Source: Caulobacteraceae bacterium
GTDB lineage: Bacteria; Pseudomonadota; Alphaproteobacteria; Caulobacterales; Caulobacteraceae
Direction of reading: 5' to 3'
Assembly (NCBI GenBank): GCA_947441065.1
Contig: CANESI010000002.1
Location: 1-64,000, forward strand
DNA length: 64,000 nt
The notes under the pieces are model-generated. The model was given only the letters and a program-made list of their open reading frames with translations, did no database searches and had not been told where the DNA came from. Both the position numbers and the translations under genes were made by a program. Below are positions 58,442 to 64,000 of this stretch, piece by piece. Every line of letters begins with the position of its first letter. Positions within the stretch are counted from its first letter, which is position 1.

Positions 58442-58966
58442 TTGGAACATCGGATCGTCACATCAGGCCCAACGGGGTGGCTAGCGCTGGGGGCGGCCCT
58501 GATGGGCTGCCTTAGCCTCGCGGCCTGCGGTTTCACACCCCTCTATGCCTCACCGGGCGTGGCGCCGGGGCTGTCGGCAATTGTGACCGATGTCGCCCAA
58601 GGACGAGCAGGCTATCTGCTGCGCGAAGATCTCGATGATGCCTTTGGTCGCGACGCCGCCATACCCCCAGCCTACCGGCTCAAGGTCGTGGTGGAAGAAA
58701 AGCGCCTGCCGCGCGGTCTTCGGGTCGACAATGTCGCCAACCGCTACGAACTTCAGCTGAAGGTCACCTACAGCCTCACTGATGCCCAGACCCGAGCCAT
58801 CCTAACCTCTGGGCTGGTTCCCATCGCCGTCACCTACGATTCCGCCGATGCTCCCTATGGCGGGATCTCCGCTCAGCAGGATGGTCAAAAGCGTGCGGCA
58901 TCTGAGGCGGCTCAACAGATCCGGCTCGAGATTGCGCGCTATTTCGCCAGCACTAAGGCGCCCTAG
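58442..58966 (+). CDS. lptE: LPS-assembly lipoprotein LptE
   Basis: The 174-residue outer-membrane lipoprotein has lipobox LAAC (AACGFTPLY is the typical mature start). It works with LptD to place lipopolysaccharide in the outer leaflet. The start used is TTG 58442. leuS-lptE-holA is the usual order. holA starts four bases after its stop. Confidence 0.88.
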   Translation: MEHRIVTSGPTGWLALGAALMGCLSLAACGFTPLYASPGVAPGLSAIVTDVAQGRAGYLLREDLDDAFGRDAAIPPAYRLKVVVEEKRLPRGLRVDNVANRYELQLKVTYSLTDAQTRAILTSGLVPIAVTYDSADAPYGGISAQQDGQKRAASEAAQQIRLEIARYFASTKAP

Positions 58967-58970
58967 ACCG

Positions 58971-60026
58971 ATGATTTTGGCCAAAAAGCCCGATATTGAT
59001 CGGTTTTTGGCCCAGCCGGGGTCTGATATCCGGGCCGTCCTGCTCTATGGCAAGGACCGCGCCGTTGTCCGCGAACGGGCCGATCTGGTCGCGGCCAAGT
59101 CTACGCAAAATCCTGACGATCCGTTTGACGTCGCCGTCCTGACTGAAAGCGACCTGTCTAACGATTCCGCCAGGCTGGTCGATGAGTTGGCGGCCCTGTC
59201 ACTGATGGGCGGGCGACGGCTCGTGCGGCTCAAGCTCACAGGCGAAAAGGGGCCCGTCGATAAGGCCGCCGCTGACGCCCTCAAACAACATGTCGATGGC
59301 CTCCTCAATGGCGAGGCCATGCTCTTGATCGAGGCCGGGCCATTGGCCAAGGACTCTGCCTTGCGCAAGGCCGCCGAACAGGCCAAGACCGGGGCCGTGG
59401 TCATACCCTGCTATGAGGACGACACCGGCGATGTGGCCCGGCTGGTCCGCGACCTTCTAAGCAAGGACCGGGTTGGTCTGAGCGCCGACGCCCTTGATCT
59501 GGTCGTGGCACGGTTGCCAAGGGAGCGCGGCGTGGTTCGCCAAGAGATTGAGCGGCTGGTCCTGTTCCTCGGTCCCGGCAGCGGTGTGAGCGCGACGCCC
59601 GCCGATCTGGCCCCCTTTCTTGGAGTAGAGCCAGAGGCCTCTCTCAGCGACGCGGCCGCCGATGCCTTTGGCGGGCGGCTCGGTGCGGCGCAGGCTGGAT
59701 TACGCCGCGCCTTTGCCGAGGGTGAAAATGGTCCTGCGGCGGTGCGGGCGATCAGCTTCTATATGGGTCGTCTTCGCCGGGTGCTCACATTGCACAAGAG
59801 CGGGGCGGGCCTGCAGGAGGCCGCCAAGTCTTCAGGCATCTTTTGGAAACAGGAGCGCGAGTTCTTGCGGCAAGCCCGGGCTTGGAGCCTCGACCAACTG
59901 GCCGACCTTCAGCCCGACCTATTGAACGCCGACCGGGCCTGCAAACAGACCGGCTCGCCTGATACGCTCATTGCCGAAAGACTCGCCTTAACAATCGCGG
60001 GTCGGGCGCGTCGTCTCGGGCTCTAG
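58971..60026 (+). CDS. holA: DNA polymerase III subunit delta
   Basis: The 351-residue clamp-loader subunit opens the beta clamp. Typical parts are RAVLLYGKDRAVVRERADL near the start, ELAALSLMGGRRLVRLK, and a C-terminal helical collar region. ATG 58971 (MILAKKPDIDRFLAQPG) is chosen; the upstream frame lies inside lptE. Confidence 0.94.
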   Translation: MILAKKPDIDRFLAQPGSDIRAVLLYGKDRAVVRERADLVAAKSTQNPDDPFDVAVLTESDLSNDSARLVDELAALSLMGGRRLVRLKLTGEKGPVDKAAADALKQHVDGLLNGEAMLLIEAGPLAKDSALRKAAEQAKTGAVVIPCYEDDTGDVARLVRDLLSKDRVGLSADALDLVVARLPRERGVVRQEIERLVLFLGPGSGVSATPADLAPFLGVEPEASLSDAAADAFGGRLGAAQAGLRRAFAEGENGPAAVRAISFYMGRLRRVLTLHKSGAGLQEAAKSSGIFWKQEREFLRQARAWSLDQLADLQPDLLNADRACKQTGSPDTLIAERLALTIAGRARRLGL

Positions 60027-60099
60027 GGCGAAAACACACCATATCTGGTGGTGATAATGCTTTGGTTTCAATATCTTGTAGAAATCTCGCGAAATGAAC

Positions 60100-61026
60100 C
60101 TAATCGCGCGTACCTAAGCCCGCCGCTGTGCGCGTCAGACGACGACACAAATCATCCAATTGCTCGAGCGTGGCGTAGGAAATTCGGATTTCGCCCGCGC
60201 CGTCGCGGTCAAGGATTTCCACGTCGAGACCGAGTATGTCGGACAGGTCCGATTCCAGCGCACGCGTGTCTGCATCCTTAAATCCACCGGCCTTGCCTGG
60301 GCGAGCCGGGCGAGAGGCCGAGCTGGAACCACCCTTGCGAACCAAGGCTTCGGTCGCCCGAACCGAAAGCCCGTTATCGACGATTTGACGGGCGAGGCCA
60401 GTGGGATCGGATGCGGACACGATGGCGCGCGCGTGGCCTGCGCTGAGGGCGCCGGACAAGAGGAGGGATTGAACCTCATCGGGAAGGGAGAGCAGGCGCA
60501 GAGCATTGGCAACATGGCTGCGGCTCTTGCCCACCGTCTGGGCCACAGCCTCCTGCGTGCGTCCGAACCGTTCGATCAGGGCGCGGTAACCTAGGGCCTC
60601 TTCCACCGGATTCAGATCGGCCCGCTGAACATTCTCAATAATGCCGATTTCAAGAACCGCCAGATCATCCAGCTCACGGACCAAAATCGGGACGGTCTTA
60701 AGCCCCGCCATCTGGGCTGCGCGCCAGCGCCGCTCACCGGCAACGATCTGATAGTCTCCCGCAGAGCCCGGGGCAGGGCGAACGAGAATAGGCTGCAGGA
60801 TGCCAACCTCACGGATGGAGTCGGCCAGTTCGTTTATGTCACCCTCTATAAACTGCCGGCGCGGCTGATCTGGATTGCGGCGTAGCAGCTCGATCGGCGT
60901 TTCGCGCGCGGCGGCAGAGGCCACGGCGCGGTCGGCATCACGCGCCTCGGCGCTGGCCAATTCAGCCTCTGATTCCCCCAAAAGAGCCGATAGTCCTCGG
61001 CCCAAACCCCTGCGGCCCTCAGCCAT
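60100..61026 (-). CDS. parB: Chromosome partitioning protein ParB
   Basis: This 308-residue CTPase and parS-binding protein starts GLGRGLSALLGESE. The arginine patch region has GERRWRAAQMAGL, and the helix-turn-helix lies in TVGKSRSHVANALRLLSLP. A C-terminal dimerisation domain ends the protein. It loads SMC and segregates the origin with ParA. It lies 29 bases downstream of parA. Confidence 0.97.
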   Translation of the reverse strand: MAEGRRGLGRGLSALLGESEAELASAEARDADRAVASAAARETPIELLRRNPDQPRRQFIEGDINELADSIREVGILQPILVRPAPGSAGDYQIVAGERRWRAAQMAGLKTVPILVRELDDLAVLEIGIIENVQRADLNPVEEALGYRALIERFGRTQEAVAQTVGKSRSHVANALRLLSLPDEVQSLLLSGALSAGHARAIVSASDPTGLARQIVDNGLSVRATEALVRKGGSSSASRPARPGKAGGFKDADTRALESDLSDILGLDVEILDRDGAGEIRISYATLEQLDDLCRRLTRTAAGLGTRD

Positions 61027-61055
61027 CTGTCTGTCTTTCCTTCAAGGTGGTCACG

Positions 61056-61877
61056 TCACGCCGCCTGGGTCTGGCGCGCCCGCTCACGGGCCACCACTTC
61101 CTTAGCCAGCTTCAAATAGGCTTGGCTACCGGCGCATTTGAGGTCGTAAATCAGGACGGGCTTACCGAATGAAGGGGCCTCAGAGACGCGGACATTGCGC
61201 GGAATGACCGTCTCATAGACCTTGTCACCAAAGTGGCTACGCACATCCAGCGCCACCTGTTCGGACAGACTATTACGCTTGTCATACATGGTCAGAACCA
61301 CGCCTTGAATTTCGAGGGTCGGATTGAGACTGCCACGTACCAGATCGACGGTGCGCATGAGCTGGCTAAGGCCTTCGAGCGCAAAGAACTCGCACTGCAG
61401 CGGCACCAGAACGGCGTCCGCAGCGGCCATAGCATTGACGGTCAAGAGGTTCAAAGAGGGCGGGCAGTCGATCAGCACATAGGTATAGCGATCGGGGCTC
61501 GTATCGGCGCGCAAGCTGGCTAGGGCATCGCGCAGCTTGAAGGAGCGACCAGCGACCTGGGCCAATTCCATCTCAACGCCTGACAGATCGGCATCAGACG
61601 GCACAATATGCAGGCCGGGCAGGGCGGTTTCGACGGCGGCTTCCAAGATCGGGCGCTCGCCCAGCAGCACATCATAGATGGTTGTCGTCCGCTTTTGGCG
61701 CGGCACGCCAAGACCCGTCGAAGCGTTGCCTTGCGGATCAAGGTCGAGGATCAGCACGCGCTGTCCAACGGCGGCCAAGGCGGTACCGAGATTGATGGCC
61801 GTCGTTGTCTTACCGACGCCGCCCTTTTGGTTGGAGATCGACAGAACACGCAGGGCCAGGATGGGACTATTGGGCAC
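61056..61877 (-). CDS. parA: Chromosome partitioning ATPase ParA
   Basis: The 273-residue Walker-type ATPase shows the deviant Walker A KGGVGKTT near residue 18, DLDPQGNASTGLG, and LIDCPPSLNLL. It moves ParB-bound origins. Sequence closely resembles Caulobacter ParA in blocks such as LVPLQCEFFALEGLSQL. It overlaps the rsmG 3' end by 11 bases. Confidence 0.98.
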   Translation of the reverse strand: MPNSPILALRVLSISNQKGGVGKTTTAINLGTALAAVGQRVLILDLDPQGNASTGLGVPRQKRTTTIYDVLLGERPILEAAVETALPGLHIVPSDADLSGVEMELAQVAGRSFKLRDALASLRADTSPDRYTYVLIDCPPSLNLLTVNAMAAADAVLVPLQCEFFALEGLSQLMRTVDLVRGSLNPTLEIQGVVLTMYDKRNSLSEQVALDVRSHFGDKVYETVIPRNVRVSEAPSFGKPVLIYDLKCAGSQAYLKLAKEVVARERARQTQAA

Positions 61878-62535
61878 GATAGAGCCTCTTTATCTCGACG
61901 ATGCGGCCACGAGGATCGCTTCCGCTCGGAAACTGTCTGGCTTGGAAGGTCCAGTCTTTGGCGGCCAATTCCAGTTCGGCGTCGACCCCTTCGCCCTTGA
62001 GGAACAGACCCACCGCCCCAAGCTTGAAATAGGGTTGGGCAAAGGTCAAAAGCCGTTCCATAGGCGCAAAGGCCCGCGCCGTAACGCGGTCAACCCTAAG
62101 ACCAATGCTTTCCGCGCGCACATTATGGACAATGGCGGGAAGGTCGAGCGCTTCGACCACAGCCTCCAAAAACCGGCACCGCTTAGCCATGCTCTCAACC
62201 AGATGGACCTCACCGTCGGGGTCGTTTTTGAGCAGGATAGCAAGGATCAGTCCGGGAAATCCTGCGCCCGCCCCCAGATCGGCCCAGACCTTGGCCTCAG
62301 GTGCCAAGCTAAGCAGTTGGGCGCTATCAAAGGCGTGGCGGCCCCAAAAATCGGCCATGGCCGAGGGGCCGACAAGGTTCATGCGCGTGTTCCAGTCGGC
62401 GAGGATTTGGCGATAGGTCTCGATATCGGCGATCTGAGCGTCTGTTGCGCCGGTCGCGGCCTGAAAGCTCGCCGCATCTGTAACGGAATGGGGGGTGCTG
62501 GGGTGATCAAGCGGCATGGGTCGGCCTGCGGACAT
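61867..62535 (-). CDS. rsmG: 16S rRNA (guanine527-N7)-methyltransferase
   Basis: The 222-residue SAM-dependent enzyme methylates G527 of 16S rRNA. Typical segments are [25 protein letters not shown] (SAM loop) and SRAFAP-like [15 protein letters not shown] 62535 lies inside the mnmG 3' end; ATG 62517 is an alternative. It is part of the mnmG-rsmG-parA-parB chain. Confidence 0.95.
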   Translation of the reverse strand: MSAGRPMPLDHPSTPHSVTDAASFQAATGATDAQIADIETYRQILADWNTRMNLVGPSAMADFWGRHAFDSAQLLSLAPEAKVWADLGAGAGFPGLILAILLKNDPDGEVHLVESMAKRCRFLEAVVEALDLPAIVHNVRAESIGLRVDRVTARAFAPMERLLTFAQPYFKLGAVGLFLKGEGVDAELELAAKDWTFQARQFPSGSDPRGRIVEIKRLYRAQ

Positions 62536-64000
62536 GGGCGAGCAAGGCGGTCAAGGCCCCGGGTGTAACGCCTTCAATACGGGCCGCTTGGCCAAGGGTC
62601 TGGGGCTGAACGCGGATGAGCTTTTCGCGAACCTCGTTGGAGAGGCCGCCAACAAGGCCATAGTTGAGGTCGGCGGGCAGGGTGAGATTTTCGTCCCGGC
62701 GGAAGGCTTCGACATCCGCCGTTTGACGGTCGAGATAGCCGCTATAGGTCGCATCGATCTCGACCTGTTCGCGCACATCAAGGCTCCATTGCGCGATCTG
62801 TGGCCAGACCTGCGTTAGGGCCTCAAACGAGAACTCCGGATAGGCCAGCAGGTGCTTGAGGCTGCGTCTTTGGCCATCAGCCTTAACATAGAGGCCGTGG
62901 CGACCAGCCTCCTGCGGCGTCAAGGTCAATTGATCGGCTTGGAGTCGTGCGTTCCGCAGGGCGTCTGCCTTAATGGCAAAGCGCTCTGCCCGCTCTGGTC
63001 CGACACAGCCAAGGGCCAGACCGCGTGCTGTGAGGCGTTGATCGGCATTGTCGGCTCGCAAGGTGAGGCGATATTCGGCACGGCTGGTGAACATGCGATA
63101 GGGCTCGGTCACGCCACGTGTAACCAGATCATCGATCATGACGCCAATATAGGCCTCATCCCGCGCAAAGGTCACCGCATCGGCCCCAGAGGCCTGACGA
63201 GCGGCATTGAGGCCCGCCACCAGACCCTGAGCGCCCGCCTCTTCATAGCCCGTCGTGCCGTTGATCTGACCGGCCAGATAGAGACCCGGCAGGCGCTTGA
63301 CCTCCAAGGCGGGGGTCAGTTCACGCGGATCGACATAGTCATATTCGATGGCATAGCCGAACCGGCGGATGACGACCGATTCAAGACCTGGAATGGTGCG
63401 CAGGAACAGGGTCTGGGTCTCTTCGGAGACCGAGGTCGAGACGCCATTGGGATAGACCGTGTCGTCATCAAGGCCCTCAGGTTCCAAGAACACCTGATGG
63501 CTGGTCTTGTCGGCAAAGCGCACGACCTTGTCTTCAATAGACGGGCAGTAGCGCGGCCCAACGCCGGTGGTCCGGCCACCATAGACCGCCGATTCCGTCA
63601 GGCGCTCGGCAATGATCTTGTGGGTCTCTTGATTGGTGAAGGTGATGCCGCAAGCAATCTGCGGCGTCGTGATCTTGTCCGTCAGGAACGAGAAGGGCAC
63701 GGGAGGATTATCAGCCTCCTGCATGTCCAGCTGGTCCCAATGGATGGTCGAGCCATCGAGCCGGGCAGGCGTGCCTGTCTTGAGGCGACCCATGCTCAGG
63801 CCCAATCCGTACAGGCGGTCAGCCAGGCCGATGGCGGGCTGATCCCCCACGCGTCCCGCTGGAATGCGCTTTTCGCCGAGATGGATGACGCCCTTCAAGA
63901 AGGTGCCCGTCGTTAGGACGATCCGTGAGGCGCGATAGGACTGGCCAGTAGCGCCAATCACTCCGGCGACACGGCCCTCTTCGATGATCAGGTCCTCGAC
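62507..64000 (-). CDS. mnmG: tRNA uridine-5-carboxymethylaminomethyl modification enzyme MnmG, 5' end missing
   Basis: About 497 C-terminal residues of the FAD-dependent tRNA U34 modification enzyme are present. Seen are [50 protein letters not shown] (split) and [17 protein letters not shown]. The frame is open to 64000, so roughly 120 N-terminal residues with the FAD GxGxxG lie outside the window. It works with MnmE. It is first in the chain with rsmG, parA and parB. Confidence 0.97.
   Translation of the reverse strand, partial: VEDLIIEEGRVAGVIGATGQSYRASRIVLTTGTFLKGVIHLGEKRIPAGRVGDQPAIGLADRLYGLGLSMGRLKTGTPARLDGSTIHWDQLDMQEADNPPVPFSFLTDKITTPQIACGITFTNQETHKIIAERLTESAVYGGRTTGVGPRYCPSIEDKVVRFADKTSHQVFLEPEGLDDDTVYPNGVSTSVSEETQTLFLRTIPGLESVVIRRFGYAIEYDYVDPRELTPALEVKRLPGLYLAGQINGTTGYEEAGAQGLVAGLNAARQASGADAVTFARDEAYIGVMIDDLVTRGVTEPYRMFTSRAEYRLTLRADNADQRLTARGLALGCVGPERAERFAIKADALRNARLQADQLTLTPQEAGRHGLYVKADGQRRSLKHLLAYPEFSFEALTQVWPQIAQWSLDVREQVEIDATYSGYLDRQTADVEAFRRDENLTLPADLNYGLVGGLSNEVREKLIRVQPQTLGQAARIEGVTPGALTALLAHVRRPTHAA

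Noticed and set aside
62852-63916. 354-codon open frame antisense to mnmG
   Set aside because: Shadow of mnmG; no ribosome site or recognisable motif.

Overview
The window reads as a chromosomal segment of an alphaproteobacterium, most likely of the order Caulobacterales (Caulobacter/Phenylobacterium/Asticcacaulis-like). The right-hand end carries mnmG-rsmG-parA-parB next to holA-lptE-leuS, the order seen near the Caulobacter replication origin. A periplasmic NtrZ-like regulator, a DUF3576 lipoprotein and an ftsK-lolA-xthA-response regulator block point the same way. The DNA is moderately G+C-rich and densely coded. No insertion sequence, prophage, CRISPR array or rRNA operon was found.

Left part (about 0.5-14.8 kb): a flexible catabolic and accessory region with genes on both strands. 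It holds a membrane protein, a zinc-independent MDR reductase, an amidase, an APH(6)-like kinase, a TetR regulator with a serine hydrolase, an unusual secreted protein with three TonB-C-like modules, a PQQ-dependent membrane glucose-type dehydrogenase, a hot-dog protein, a D-cysteine desulfhydrase-like enzyme, a PhyH dioxygenase, an acetyltransferase and an enoyl-CoA hydratase.

Centre of interest (14.9-22.2 kb): a co-directional block with selenocysteine machinery and a selenoprotein gene. It runs selB, then the selenocysteine tRNA (selC, UCA anticodon, encoded CCA), then a thioredoxin-fold fusion protein of unknown function. Next comes a UGSC-family selenoprotein whose reading frame crosses an in-frame UGA at 18962-18964, followed directly by a bacterial SECIS-like hairpin. 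The block ends with a DUF1330-like membrane-anchored protein, an aldehyde dehydrogenase and a TauD/TfdA dioxygenase. The selenoprotein will be split or truncated by ordinary gene callers. selA and selD are not in the window.

Middle (22.3-42.6 kb): an RND efflux adaptor/permease pair; a four-gene MacAB/DevBCA-like ABC exporter on the minus strand; a secreted type B carboxylesterase; ilvD; an OmpA-like lipoprotein; a Sel1-type secreted protein; and a TonB receptor / TPR-sulfotransferase / MFS cluster. A tRNA-Gly(GCC) follows.

Right part (42.7-64 kb): mostly core genes. They include a DUF6065 protein, a YbaK-like deacylase, CnoX/YbbN, a Lon-N domain protein, a Trm112-like protein, a DUF971 protein and a UbiH-type hydroxylase. 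After these come ftsK, lolA, xthA, an OmpR-type regulator, an L,D-transpeptidase, yggS, a ThiE-like protein, ntrZ, the DUF3576 lipoprotein, leuS, lptE, holA, parB, parA, rsmG and mnmG, which runs off the window.
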